A stretch of 64,000 nucleotides of DNA from JACJWR01 sp963752505 (GTDB lineage: Bacteria; Actinomycetota; Actinomycetes; S36-B12; UBA10799): the NCBI GenBank assembly GCA_963752505.1, contig CAVVYM010000006.1, forward strand, positions 281,637 to 345,636, in the 5' to 3' direction. Position numbers and translations under genes: made by a program. The notes under the pieces were generated by a model that saw only the letters and a list, made by a program, of their open reading frames with translations, had not been told where the DNA came from and did no database searches. Positions 1-8,623 of this stretch are shown here, piece by piece. The number at the start of each line of letters is the position of its first letter. Position 1 is the first letter of the stretch.

Positions 1-267
1 CAGTACTCGATCTGGCTGGTCGGAGTGGCCGCGGTCTGCCTCGCGACGCCTGGCACCCGCATGCGAGGGCCCGCGGCCCTGGTGTGCGCCGCCGCAGTCG
101 TGACGCAGGCGATCTATCCGCCGCTCTACACCGAACTGATCAACGGCGATGACCTCGCCAGCGCGTTGCAGGTGATTCGCATCGCGCTGGTGGTGGCCGC
201 CACCGCGCTCGCCGTCGCCTCAGTCGTCCGGCGAGACATCCGGGTCGATGCCGGCCAACAACTCTGA
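1..267 (+). CDS. C-terminal fragment of a polytopic membrane protein (possible GT-C/DUF2029 mannosyltransferase)
   Basis: The frame is open from the first base of the window, so only the last 88 residues are present. They contain two or three hydrophobic stretches separated by a short polar loop (YTELINGDD) and end in a basic cytoplasmic-looking tail (VVRRDIRVDAGQQL). That is typical of the end of a multi-pass membrane protein. In mycobacteria a polyprenyl-phosphomannose-dependent mannosyltransferase (Rv2181) lies near the PimB' gene, and the next gene here is PimB-like. The identity as a DUF2029/GT87 enzyme is inferred from that context only. The last 48 bases overlap the 3' end of the convergent glycosyltransferase gene. 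Confidence 0.5.
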   Translation, partial: QYSIWLVGVAAVCLATPGTRMRGPAALVCAAAVVTQAIYPPLYTELINGDDLASALQVIRIALVVAATALAVASVVRRDIRVDAGQQL

Positions 268-1398
268 TAGACGCTTGGAGATCAGCTCCCAGCGCCAGTA
301 CCGTTCGATCCATTCCCGACCGCGCGCGCCCATTGCCGCGGACCCCTCCGGATCCTGGAGCAGCGCAGCCACCCGCTGCGCGGCTGCCGCGGGGTCACCG
401 CCCCGCACCACGTAGCCGGTCTCGCCTTCGACCACAGCGTCCGGGGCGCCGCCGGAGTCTCCCGCCACCACCGGCAGCCCCGTCGCGCTGGCCTCCAGGT
501 AGACGATTCCGAGGCCTTCGACGTCAAGTCCGCGGTTGCGGGTGCGGCACGGCATGGCGAACACGTCGCCGGCCGCGTAGTGAGCGGGCAACTCGGCCCA
601 GGGAACAGTGCCGGTGAGCACAACGTCGTTGTGCAAGCCGTTCTTGGCGACGAGCTCCTCGAGCTTGGGCTTGTAGGGACCGCCGCCGACGATCAGCAGA
701 GCCGCATCGGGCACCTTCCGCTTGATCAACGGCATCGCTTCGATCATGGTGTCCTGGCCCTTGCGCGGCATCAGCCGCGAAACGCAGACGACGACCGGGC
801 GGTCGGCCAGGCCGTAGTTGGCACGCACTCGGCGGCCGTCGTCACGATTGCGGGGGTGAAACGCGACATCGTCGACACCCGGCACCAACCGGCGCATGCG
901 GACTCGAGCCTGTCTCGACAGCGCACCGGAGATCCGACTGCGGGTGTACTCCCCGAGGTAGGTGACCGTATCCACTGAATTGCCGATGCGGCGCAACGCC
1001 TGGCGTGCGCCCGGCAGCATCGCCCACCCTGCTTCGTGCCCATGGGTGAGCGCCACGATGTGCTCGGCCCCGGCCTTGCGCAGCGACGGGGCCATCAACC
1101 CCAGCGGTGCGGCAGCGCCGAACAGCACCCTCGTCGCCTCGCGCTCGCGCAGCAGTTCCGTGGCCCTCGAAATCACGAAGGGTTCGGGCAACATCAGCGA
1201 CCTCGGGTGCCGCACCACTTCAAACTGCTGTTGCTCGTCGAATTCCTCGGCACCGCGCCATTTCGGCGCGTATACCGTGATCGATTCCGGCGGCTGCCGG
1301 CTCACGAGGCCCTGGACGAATGCCTGGATTCCTCCGGCCCGGGGCGGGTAGTCGTTGGTGACGACCAGAGTTCGGCCGACGTCCGAGGCGGCCGTCAC
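220..1398 (-). CDS. pimB: GT4 mannosyltransferase, PimB'-like (phosphatidylinositol mannoside synthesis)
   Basis: A 392-residue GT-B fold glycosyltransferase. The N-terminus (TNDYPPRAGGIQAFVQGL) is the acceptor-binding Gly-rich loop typical of actinobacterial PimB'. The C-terminal half carries GGGPYKPKLEEL and the retaining GT4 E-x7-E motif in EGLGIVYLEASATGLP. The family transfers mannose from GDP-mannose to phosphatidylinositol monomannoside at the cytoplasmic membrane face, feeding PIM and lipoglycan synthesis. The gene starts four bases inside the end of the upstream RipC-like gene (ATGA overlap), so the two are probably cotranscribed, as in the mycobacterial Rv2188c-Rv2190c region. The exact acceptor is inferred from similarity and synteny; another GT4 specificity is possible. 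Confidence 0.85.
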   Translation of the reverse strand: MTAASDVGRTLVVTNDYPPRAGGIQAFVQGLVSRQPPESITVYAPKWRGAEEFDEQQQFEVVRHPRSLMLPEPFVISRATELLREREATRVLFGAAAPLGLMAPSLRKAGAEHIVALTHGHEAGWAMLPGARQALRRIGNSVDTVTYLGEYTRSRISGALSRQARVRMRRLVPGVDDVAFHPRNRDDGRRVRANYGLADRPVVVCVSRLMPRKGQDTMIEAMPLIKRKVPDAALLIVGGGPYKPKLEELVAKNGLHNDVVLTGTVPWAELPAHYAAGDVFAMPCRTRNRGLDVEGLGIVYLEASATGLPVVAGDSGGAPDAVVEGETGYVVRGGDPAAAAQRVAALLQDPEGSAAMGARGREWIERYWRWELISKRLSELLAGIDPDVSPDD

Positions 1399-2528
1399 GC
1401 TGCTGGCCGCGATGCTGCGACAAGATTGTCGCGGTAGTAGTCGTTGAGGGAATCGAGTCGGATGCCATCCAGGGGGTTCGCCGCGTGCACGAACCTTCCG
1501 TCTCCGATGTAGATACCCACGTGCTGGTGAATCGAGTAGAAGTAGAGCAGGTCGCCGGCTTGCAGGTCGTCGAAACGCACTGGCCGAGTTTCGGCGTATT
1601 GCGTTCCCGAGTAGTGGGTCAGGGCGACGCCGGATTGGGCCCAGGCCGCCTGGGTCAAGCCGCTGCAGTCGTAGGCAGTCGGGCCGCTGGCACCCCAGAC
1701 GTAGGGGCCGCCGACCTTGGACAGGGCGAAGTTGACCGCGCGCATCACGGCCTCGGCTCGGTTGGCCGGCGGCGACGATGCCGGCTGGTCCGGCCGCGAC
1801 AACGGGTCTACCCCGGTTGACCCGACCGTGGGTGGATTCGAGGCCGCGGCTGCCTCCCTCGCCGCGAGCAGTGCCGCGGCCTCCGCGCGCTCGCGCTCCC
1901 GTTCGGCCTCTGCCTCGGCGATGAGGCGCTGCCGTTCCTGTTCCTCCAGCGAGGAGAGGAGTGCCCGAGCTTCGGCTACCCGCTGGTCAGCCTCCGCTTG
2001 GAGCACTCCGAGCTGTTCCGTTGCCGCGCTGAGGCGCTCCTGCTCGCGTTCAAGGGCATCGGCGGAGACCTTGAGAGACAGGGCCTGCTCGCGGGCGTTG
2101 GCGACCACGGTCGACTGATTCGACGTCGCGGCGGCGAGCCGATCGAGATCGGCCAGGAACTGGTTGGGGTCGTCAAGGGCGAAAGTCAGCGTGGGGCTGC
2201 CCGAAACGCCGTCCACATATAACTGCCGCGCCATGGCCTCGAGGTTGCGCTGTTGGTTCGCAAGCTCGATGCGGGATGCGGTCACCTGCCGACTGAACAC
2301 CGCCAAGCGTTCCTGCGACCGGGCGAGCACTGCCTTGGCACCGTTCACCCGCTCGGCTGCGGCAGCGCTGGCGCGCTCCAATTCCTGCAGTTGGCTGCGC
2401 ACCTGCGCGATGGCGCCGGGGTCGGCGTGAACCGTGGCAGCGGCGGGCACCAGCAGCAGGCCAGCAGCGAGGAGGACACCGACCGCACGGGCCCCGCGAC
2501 TACTCGCGGAACTGCCACGCTTGGGCAC
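1395..2528 (-). CDS. NlpC/P60 peptidoglycan endopeptidase, RipC-like
   Basis: A secreted 377-residue cell-wall hydrolase. Residues 1-36 form a signal peptide ending near VHADP. Residues about 40-235 are a long charged coiled coil that in this family holds the enzyme in check or docks it to divisome FtsEX-type activators. A Pro/Ser-rich linker follows, and residues about 260-375 are the NlpC/P60 domain. The catalytic triad is visible as Cys288 (YDCSGLT), His336 (HQHVGIYIG) and the third residue His348 (FVHAANP). The family cleaves D-Glu to diaminopimelate bonds in stem peptides. The gene lies directly upstream of the pimB-like gene, the same arrangement as RipC (Rv2190c) in mycobacteria. Confidence 0.88.
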   Translation of the reverse strand: MPKRGSSASSRGARAVGVLLAAGLLLVPAAATVHADPGAIAQVRSQLQELERASAAAAERVNGAKAVLARSQERLAVFSRQVTASRIELANQQRNLEAMARQLYVDGVSGSPTLTFALDDPNQFLADLDRLAAATSNQSTVVANAREQALSLKVSADALEREQERLSAATEQLGVLQAEADQRVAEARALLSSLEEQERQRLIAEAEAERERERAEAAALLAAREAAAASNPPTVGSTGVDPLSRPDQPASSPPANRAEAVMRAVNFALSKVGGPYVWGASGPTAYDCSGLTQAAWAQSGVALTHYSGTQYAETRPVRFDDLQAGDLLYFYSIHQHVGIYIGDGRFVHAANPLDGIRLDSLNDYYRDNLVAASRPAA

Positions 2529-2559
2529 GGTGTACCCCCTTCATTCGGGTGGACCCAGC

Positions 2560-2859
2560 CTATCCCGCGGCGGCAGGCGGACGCTGGCGATACCGCCCCG
2601 AACTGTGGACATCGGGATCCTGGTCGTCCCGCCCTCCTCGCACGAGCCGCAGCGGTGGCACCAATCCGGAATCCGCCAACACCGCGATCGCCCGCTGCTC
2701 CTCGTCGTCCAATCCCTGGTTCGGGCTCCCGAGGAGCACCGAGACCACGCAATCGTCGCAGGCGAGGTTGCGCATGGCGCATTCGCCGCAATCGATGTGC
2801 AGCGGTGCCGAACCGGTGCCCGCGCCCGCCTGGTCGGTACTCATGCGGTCGAAACTCAT
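2560..2859 (-). CDS. Small conserved actinobacterial Cys-motif protein
   Basis: A 99-residue protein of unknown function. The first half has closely spaced cysteines (CGECAMRNLACDDC), suggesting metal binding or a redox site. The second half is Arg/Asp-rich and probably disordered. I chose the ATG of MSFDRMS because AGGGAGACC lies just upstream at good spacing; an ATG eight codons earlier lacks such a site. It precedes the NlpC/P60 gene by 31 bases on the same strand, so it is likely the first gene of that transcript. Similar short proteins commonly lie beside RipC-like genes in actinobacteria (recalled, not searched). Confidence 0.65.
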   Translation of the reverse strand: MSFDRMSTDQAGAGTGSAPLHIDCGECAMRNLACDDCVVSVLLGSPNQGLDDEEQRAIAVLADSGLVPPLRLVRGGRDDQDPDVHSSGRYRQRPPAAAG

Positions 2860-2949
2860 GAGGTCTCCCTTGCTCAGTAGCAATCATCGACCAGCCCGCG
2901 AGACCCCTGCTGGGTTCAGCTGGCCAGCCGCCGTCTGACTCGACAGACG

Positions 2950-4146
2950 CTAGGAGGTACCTCCGACAACTCCTCTGTCGCGCAGTTCGGCGACCTCTTG
3001 GGCGGTCAGCCCCAGGGACGTCAACACGTCGACGGCGTTGGCCCCAAGCGGAGCGACTGAGGCGCCCGGCGATTCCGGCAGCCAGGGCACCGCGCGCACC
3101 ACTGGCGCCGCCCCGCCGTCCTGGCGCGCTGCGTCGACGATCACCTCACGCTGCACCGCGTTTGGATCGGCGAAAGCCTCGGCGACGTCGTTGACCGGTG
3201 TGACGCAAGTGTCGTCGGCCATGAGTAGTTCCAGCCAAGCCGCCCGCGGTCGCGTCGCGAAGGTGGCCGCGAGGTCGGCCCGCAACTGCGCCTGCTCGGC
3301 CAGGTCGTACTGCCGGGGGGCGAACTCAGGCACGCCCATCAGGTCGCACATCCGCGAGAAGAACTTCGGCTCCAGGCCACCCACCGCCAGCCATTGGTGA
3401 TCCGCGCACTCATATACGGAGTAGCAGGCCAACGCGCCGGTGAGCATGTCGCGGGGGCGAGGCAGCGAGCCCTCGCCCGCTGCGAGGTGCCCGGCCGCCA
3501 AGGTCGTCAACGACAGTGCGGCGTCCGCCATGGCGACTTCGGCCCGGTACCCCTGGGCACCATGATCCACCGCCCGCAGACCCGACATCACGGCGAGCGC
3601 GGCCTGCAATCCGGTGGCCAAGTCGGCTGCCTGCACGGCGGGCATCGCAGGCCGTCCGTCGTCATCAACACTCAATCCGACCAGCCCCGCAAGCGCCTGC
3701 ACGTTCAGATCGTGGGACGGCAGCGTTCGATAGGGCCCGTCGCCGCCGTATGCAGTCAGGCTCACGTGCACCAACGTCGGATTCAACTCGGCGAGGGCGT
3801 GATCGGAGAAACCCAGCCGGTCGAGCACTCCGGGACGGAAGGAATCGAGTACAACCGGGGCGGAGGAGATCAACCTGCGCAATACGTCGGCCCCCGCTTC
3901 TGACTTCAGATCAAGCGCCACCGAGGATTTCCCCCGATTGAGCACGAGATTCGCACCGGACTCCCCGTTGGCGGTGAACGGCGGGGCCAATCGGGTGCCA
4001 TCGCCGGTGAGTTCCTCGATTTTGATCACTGTGGCACCGAGTCCGTACAGCAGCAGCGACGCATAATTGCCCGGCAGCAGCCGGGTGAGGTCGAGGATCG
4101 TCACACCGGAAAGGCTCGGCGTGGCCAAGGCGAGGCCGGACGTCAC
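2950..4146 (-). CDS. CaiB/BaiF family (class III) CoA transferase
   Basis: A 398-residue protein with family hallmarks: GVTILDLTRLLPGNYAS at the N-terminus, the VIKIEE strand, and NRGKSSVALDLKS. Family members swap CoA between carboxylic acids through an aspartyl-CoA thioester; alpha-methylacyl-CoA racemases share the fold and cannot be excluded. The start is taken as the GTG whose GTGA overlaps the stop of the zinc-ribbon gene upstream; a longer frame would run back through that gene. It forms a two-gene unit with that small protein. Substrate cannot be read from the sequence. Confidence 0.8.
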   Translation of the reverse strand: MTSGLALATPSLSGVTILDLTRLLPGNYASLLLYGLGATVIKIEELTGDGTRLAPPFTANGESGANLVLNRGKSSVALDLKSEAGADVLRRLISSAPVVLDSFRPGVLDRLGFSDHALAELNPTLVHVSLTAYGGDGPYRTLPSHDLNVQALAGLVGLSVDDDGRPAMPAVQAADLATGLQAALAVMSGLRAVDHGAQGYRAEVAMADAALSLTTLAAGHLAAGEGSLPRPRDMLTGALACYSVYECADHQWLAVGGLEPKFFSRMCDLMGVPEFAPRQYDLAEQAQLRADLAATFATRPRAAWLELLMADDTCVTPVNDVAEAFADPNAVQREVIVDAARQDGGAAPVVRAVPWLPESPGASVAPLGANAVDVLTSLGLTAQEVAELRDRGVVGGTS

Positions 4147-4403
4147 CGTGCCGGTTCCTCCGATGGCCCGCCGGCGTCCGGCCGGGCCACCAACTCGATC
4201 GAGTCGTCGGCGCCGCACCAACGGCAGATGACTTGCTCCACCACTTCCCGGAGCAAGTCAGACGATTCCACCGCGACGTCCCCGCCAAGGTCGAAGTGCC
4301 AATACTCGGAGGTCCGTCGGCTGCGCACCACATCGAAACGCGTGAGGTTGCCGCAGCGGGCACACCGCCACCGACTGGTGTCGCCGGGAAGTGCAACTGC
4401 CAT
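4143..4403 (-). CDS. Small two-CxxC zinc-ribbon-like protein
   Basis: An 86-residue protein with two CxxC knuckles (RCARCGNLTRF and CRWCGADD) about 40 residues apart, as in a zinc ribbon. The segment between them (SEYWHFDLGGDV) is well conserved in actinobacterial relatives as I recall them. No catalytic motif is visible. The ATG of MAVALPGD is preferred, with AGAGAAGG eleven bases upstream; an ATG three codons earlier sits only two bases from the same site. Translation appears coupled to the downstream CaiB-type transferase by a GTGA overlap. Confidence 0.65.
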   Translation of the reverse strand: MAVALPGDTSRWRCARCGNLTRFDVVRSRRTSEYWHFDLGGDVAVESSDLLREVVEQVICRWCGADDSIELVARPDAGGPSEEPAR

Positions 4404-4580
4404 GGGGACCATCACCTTCTCTTGTCATCGCGCAGCACCAGCACCTTCATGGCGTCGTGGGGCAGACCGCAATCAGTCCGCCCGTGCTGCGAGTGGCCGT
4501 GCGCCACCGCGCCCAATACGTCGTTCACTCAGCCTAGCCCTGCGTCCGGCGCGTTTCGCCCCGGTGTCGGACCGCTGAAC

Positions 4581-4586
4581 TAGCGT
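4581..4586 (+). promoter_or_regulatory. Predicted -10 element of a leaderless transcript (dnaQ-like gene)
   Basis: TAGCGT ends seven bases before the ATG of the DnaQ/GIY-YIG gene and no Shine-Dalgarno sequence is present. This TANNNT hexamer 6-7 bases from the start codon is the pattern of leaderless actinobacterial genes. The transcription start is inferred. Confidence 0.5.
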
Positions 4587-4593
4587 GACGCGC

Positions 4594-6333
4594 ATGACTG
4601 CCGGGCAGACCACTCTCGAGGACATTGGCACGCCGCTGCACACGGTCGACTTCTGCATCGTCGACCTTGAGACCACCGGCACGTCACCCTCGTCCCTGGG
4701 TATCACCGAAATTGGCGCCGTGAGAGTGCGTGGCGGTGATGTCGTCGGTGAGTTCGCCACGCTCGTCAATCCCGGTGTGCCGATCCCCGCCTACATCGCG
4801 GTGCTGACCGGCATCAGCAACGCCACGGTTGCGACCGCGCCGCGCCTGGATGCGGCACTGCCGGCCTTTCTTGAGTTCGCCCGCGGGGCGGTCATGGTGG
4901 CTCACAACGCACCGTTCGACATGGGATTCCTGCGCCACGCAGCCGACGCCTTGGGATACGAGTGGGCTCCGCCGGTCGTCCTCGACACCGTGCGACTCTC
5001 CCGGGCAATCCTGCCCCGAGGTGAGGTCCCCAACCACAAGTTGGCCACTCTGGCCCAGCACTTCCGGGCCGAAACCCGCCCAACTCACCGCGCGCTCGAC
5101 GATGCCCGGGCCACGGTTGATGTGCTCCACGGCCTATTGGAGCGGGTCGGCAACCTGGGCGCCACCTCGTTGGAAGACGTGCTGAACTACTCGGGGAACG
5201 TCACCAGTGCACAGCGGCGCAAACGCGGCCTCGCCGATGGCCTCCCGGCTGCGCCGGGGGTCTACGTATTCCAAGATGCCACCGGCGAATCGCTGTACGT
5301 CGGCACGTCCAAGAACATCCGGACCCGGGTGCGCACCTACTTCACCGCAAGTGAGCAACGCACCCGGATGGCCGAGATGGTGGCCCTCGCAACAACTGTG
5401 ACGCCCATCGTGTGCGCGACTCCGCTGGAGGCAGCCGTGCGGGAACTGCGGCTGATCGCTGAGCGGAAGCCGCGCTACAACCGCCGTTCCCGTTTCCCGG
5501 AACGCGGCCGCTGGCTCAAGCTCACCGTTGAGCCCGCACCCCGGCTCAGCCTGGTCAAGACACCCAAGAACGACCGCGATGCCGGCGCGGTGTATCTCGG
5601 ACCCGTCTCGCGCCGAACAGCCGACGAGGTGGTCGAGGTGATGCAACTGGCCACTTCGCTGCGCACCTGCTCTGAGCGGCTGAGTGCACGATCCAACCGC
5701 ACCCCCTGCGGGCTCCACGCCCTGGGTCGATGCGCCGCACCGTGCCTGGGCGGGCAGGCCCTCGACGACTACCAGGTTGCGGTTGAGTCCGCGCGCGAGG
5801 CCCTGACGCACAACACTGCCGAGGCCACAGGCGCCGTGATGGCCAAGATCCGGGATCTCAGCGCGCAGCAACGCTACGAAGAAGCGTCCGCGTGGCTCAA
5901 CCGACTGACTGCATTCCTGCGCGTGGTCGACCAGAGTCAGCGCCGCCAAACGTTAACCGACCTCGGCCAGGTCGTTGCAGCCGAACTCGTCGACAGCGCC
6001 TGGCACATCCACGTGATTCGCCACGGCCGCCTCGCCGGTGCAGCCGTGAGCGAGGCCCACAGCGACGCAATGGCGGTGATGACGTCGCTGCTCGCGATGG
6101 CAGAGCACGTCGATCCCCCGGACGGCCCCGGTCCGGCGAGCCTCCCGGCGGAGGCCGACCTGTTGCTGACGTGGCTCGATTCACCCAACGTGCGGCTGAT
6201 CGCGGTCGATCAGCCTTGGGCCTTGCCGCTCGGTGCGGCCGCCCGCGACCGGCACGCGCTGGCGAGCACGACCTCAGCCGAAGGTCGCAGAGAGCCCCAC
6301 CCAGCGGTCGAGCACGTCGCGCGCCCGGCCTGA
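4594..6333 (+). CDS. DEDDh 3'-5' exonuclease fused to a GIY-YIG/UvrC-like nuclease
   Basis: A 579-residue two-nuclease fusion like mycobacterial Rv2191. Residues about 18-185 are a DnaQ/epsilon-type exonuclease with DLETTG (D24, E26), HNAPFD (H104, D109) and HRALDDA (H165, D170), the full DEDDh set. Residues about 215-295 are a GIY-YIG domain (PGVYVF and LYVGTSK, then the basic R243/R245), followed by a UvrC-like middle part with a cysteine pair around CGLHALGRCAAPC. Such Cho/UvrC-like fusions are thought to act in DNA repair. The ATG is preferred over a GTG three codons earlier because of the leaderless -10 element. The last 60 bases overlap trpD on the other strand. Confidence 0.85.
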   Translation: MTAGQTTLEDIGTPLHTVDFCIVDLETTGTSPSSLGITEIGAVRVRGGDVVGEFATLVNPGVPIPAYIAVLTGISNATVATAPRLDAALPAFLEFARGAVMVAHNAPFDMGFLRHAADALGYEWAPPVVLDTVRLSRAILPRGEVPNHKLATLAQHFRAETRPTHRALDDARATVDVLHGLLERVGNLGATSLEDVLNYSGNVTSAQRRKRGLADGLPAAPGVYVFQDATGESLYVGTSKNIRTRVRTYFTASEQRTRMAEMVALATTVTPIVCATPLEAAVRELRLIAERKPRYNRRSRFPERGRWLKLTVEPAPRLSLVKTPKNDRDAGAVYLGPVSRRTADEVVEVMQLATSLRTCSERLSARSNRTPCGLHALGRCAAPCLGGQALDDYQVAVESAREALTHNTAEATGAVMAKIRDLSAQQRYEEASAWLNRLTAFLRVVDQSQRRQTLTDLGQVVAAELVDSAWHIHVIRHGRLAGAAVSEAHSDAMAVMTSLLAMAEHVDPPDGPGPASLPAEADLLLTWLDSPNVRLIAVDQPWALPLGAAARDRHALASTTSAEGRREPHPAVEHVARPA

Positions 6334-7353
6334 GTCGATGGATTCGGCGGCCACCGGCACCGCGCGAGCCAGCCGTTCGGTTGCCGAATCGGATACGGGC
6401 CCGTACTGGCCTTCGCCGGTTGCCGCGTCCCAGGCCACCAAAGCGAGTCCGGTGTTGAGCAGCACGGCGGTGCGTACCGCGCTCATGGCACCCTCGTCGG
6501 CGCCGTCGAGCACCTCACGTGCCACCTGGGCGTTGTACGCGGCGTCGCCGCCAGCCAACAGAGCCGCGTCCTGAGTCCGCAGACCGGCCCCGGTCGGGTC
6601 GACGCTGTCGCCCCGCACCCCGACGCCTGTCACATCCCAAACATCCGTGGCAGATTCGACCGTCACTTCGTCCAGCCCGTCGGTGCCGCGCACGACCATG
6701 GCCCGCAGCCCCCGGCCAGCGAACACCTGCGCGATCAGTGGCGCCATCCGGGCATCGGCCGAACCCACCAAAGAGGCCGAGGGTTGCGCCGGATTGGCCA
6801 GCGGTCCAAGGATGTTGAACACCGTGGCGATGCCCAGTTCGCGCCTCGGCGGACCCGCGTGGCGCATGGCGGGGTGGAACACCGGGGCGAAGCAGAAGCC
6901 GATGTTGGCCTCCTCAACGCAGGCGAGCACGCCGTCTGGACCCATGTCGACTTTGACGCCCAACTCAGTCAGCACGTCGGCGGAGCCGCACGCCGACGAC
7001 GCCGCCCGGTTCCCATGCTTGATGACCGTGGCGCCCGCACCAGCGGCCACGATCGCCGAGATCGTCGAGATGTTCACGGAATTCGAGCGGTCGCCGCCGG
7101 TGCCCACGATGTCGAGGGCAGGCCCCGAGTATTCCAGCGGCACGGCGACTGCCAGCATCGCCTCGACCAGACCGTCGACCTCCTCCGGCGTCTCGCCCTT
7201 GGCCCGCAGACCGACCACGAACCCAGCGATTTGCGCCGGTGTCGCCTCGCCCGCCACGATCTGCCCCATAGCGGCACGACACGTGTGCGCCTCAAGGGAC
7301 TCACCATTGATCAACGACGTCAGGACGCCCGACCAGTTGAACAGTGCGGTCAT
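6274..7353 (-). CDS. trpD: Anthranilate phosphoribosyltransferase
   Basis: A 359-residue enzyme of tryptophan synthesis that transfers phosphoribose from PRPP to anthranilate. The PRPP loop GTGGDRSNSVNIST and the anthranilate/phosphate segment KHGNRAASSACGSADVL are intact, as is the metal-binding DE pair in DGLDEVTVES. It is not in a trp operon here. Its ATG overlaps the stop of the receiver-like gene by four bases, and its 3' end overlaps the convergent nuclease gene by 60 bases. The position next to ctaE matches Rv2192c. Confidence 0.93.
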   Translation of the reverse strand: MTALFNWSGVLTSLINGESLEAHTCRAAMGQIVAGEATPAQIAGFVVGLRAKGETPEEVDGLVEAMLAVAVPLEYSGPALDIVGTGGDRSNSVNISTISAIVAAGAGATVIKHGNRAASSACGSADVLTELGVKVDMGPDGVLACVEEANIGFCFAPVFHPAMRHAGPPRRELGIATVFNILGPLANPAQPSASLVGSADARMAPLIAQVFAGRGLRAMVVRGTDGLDEVTVESATDVWDVTGVGVRGDSVDPTGAGLRTQDAALLAGGDAAYNAQVAREVLDGADEGAMSAVRTAVLLNTGLALVAWDAATGEGQYGPVSDSATERLARAVPVAAESIDSGRARDVLDRWVGLSATFG

Positions 7354-7769
7354 GTTGCGGGCGACGCGGCAATGCCCCGCCGCAGCAGTTCGGCAGCCGC
7401 CCGAGCCAGGTCGAACGGTGAGAGCGGCCGCGGCACGACGGCGTCAGCGCGCGACCAGGTCGCAAGCCAAGCGTCCTGGGGGCGTCCTGTGAGAACCAGA
7501 ATCGGCGGGCATTGGAAGATCTCGTCCTTGAGCGCTCGCGACATCCCCATGCCCCCTGGGTAGGCCTCACCGTCAAGAATCGCCAGGTCGATACCCCCGG
7601 CGTCCATTGCGGCCACCGTGGCGGGTTCGGTTGCGGTCTCGGTGATGACGACTTCGGGGAGATCCGCCGCCGGGCGCCGGCCCAGGGCGGTCATCACCTG
7701 CGCCCGGACGTCACGGTTGCTGCTGTAGACGAGGATCGACAGCTCAGAGGTGGTGTCCTCGTGTTTCAT
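7350..7769 (-). CDS. Stand-alone receiver-like protein (atypical response regulator)
   Basis: A 139-residue single-domain protein with a CheY-like pattern: a first strand SILVYSS, an Asp at the phosphoacceptor position in LAILDGEAYPGGMG, and the switch Thr in ILVLTGR. The acidic pair normally after strand 1 is reduced (SSNRD) and the usual Lys near the end is replaced (AVVPRPLSP), so ordinary Mg-dependent phosphorylation is doubtful. There is no output domain and no histidine kinase nearby. It is translationally coupled to trpD by an ATGA overlap. A regulatory role for trpD or the facing ctaE operon is only a guess. Confidence 0.6.
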   Translation of the reverse strand: MKHEDTTSELSILVYSSNRDVRAQVMTALGRRPAADLPEVVITETATEPATVAAMDAGGIDLAILDGEAYPGGMGMSRALKDEIFQCPPILVLTGRPQDAWLATWSRADAVVPRPLSPFDLARAAAELLRRGIAASPAT

Positions 7770-7903
7770 CGCTTACCTCACGGGTGGGTTAGGGCGGTTG
7801 GGACGGAGGATTCAGGCTGACCTGCTGCCCACGATGCTACCCCGAGCACCGCCAAAACTTCACCGAGTCGGGGGGTCGGACTGTCTAATCAACGGATACC
7901 TGC

Positions 7904-7909
7904 CAGAAT
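7904..7909 (+). promoter_or_regulatory. Possible -10 element for leaderless ctaE-qcrCAB
   Basis: CAGAAT stands six bases before the ctaE GTG, where no Shine-Dalgarno sequence is present. The match to TANNNT is incomplete, so this is weaker than the other examples. It lies in the 146-base divergent region facing the receiver-like gene. Confidence 0.35.
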
Positions 7910-7915
7910 GCGCCC

Positions 7916-8524
7916 GTGGCTACTGCAACTGCTGTCAAGAACCAGACGTCACCAGAAGCGCCGGTGAACCGGCCGAACATGGTGGCTGTCGGCACCATCG
8001 TGTGGCTGAGCAGCGAACTCATGTTCTTCTCCGCGCTGTTCGCGATGTACTTCACGCTGCGGTCGGTGAATCCGGAGGTGTGGGCGACCGACTCGGAGAT
8101 GCTCAACGTTCCCTTCGCGGCCGCGAACACCACGATCCTGGTGCTCAGCTCAGTCACCTGCCAGTTGGGTGTTTTCGCCGCCGAGCGAGGGGACGTGAGG
8201 AACCTGCGCAAGTGGTTCATCATCACCTTCATCATGGGCGCGGTCTTCATCGCCGGCCAGGTGTTCGAGTACGCCGAACTAGCCCACGAAGGGCTCACAC
8301 TGAGCAGCTCGGCCTACGGCTCGGCCTTCTTCCTCACCACCGGATTCCACGGTCTACACGTGACGGGGGGACTCATCGCCTTCCTGTTCGTGTTGGGCCG
8401 CACTTACGCGGCCAAAAGATTCACCCATGAACAGGCGACGTCGGCGGTGGTCGTGTCGTATTACTGGCACTTCGTCGACGTGGTCTGGATTGCTCTGTTC
8501 ACCGTGATCTACCTGATTCGGTGA
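7916..8524 (+). CDS. ctaE: Cytochrome c oxidase subunit III
   Basis: A 202-residue five-helix subunit III of the aa3 oxidase. Strong signatures are RPNMVAVGTIVWLSSELMFF, the TCQLGVFAAERGD loop, GFHGLHVTGG and the C-terminal YYWHFVDVVWIALF. The sequence aligns along its length with mycobacterial CtaE (Rv2193). It heads the cluster with qcrC, qcrA and qcrB that builds the bcc-aa3 supercomplex in the cytoplasmic membrane. The GTG start lacks a ribosome-binding site and probably begins a leaderless mRNA. Confidence 0.95.
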   Translation: MATATAVKNQTSPEAPVNRPNMVAVGTIVWLSSELMFFSALFAMYFTLRSVNPEVWATDSEMLNVPFAAANTTILVLSSVTCQLGVFAAERGDVRNLRKWFIITFIMGAVFIAGQVFEYAELAHEGLTLSSSAYGSAFFLTTGFHGLHVTGGLIAFLFVLGRTYAAKRFTHEQATSAVVVSYYWHFVDVVWIALFTVIYLIR

Positions 8525-8623
8525 CACGATGCGAGTAGCCGAAACCCGGCGAGGCTCAGGGTTGCCGGGCGCACTATCCGCTAGACAATGGTTTGGGTTC
8601 CTCGAAGCAGAATGGGGCAGATC

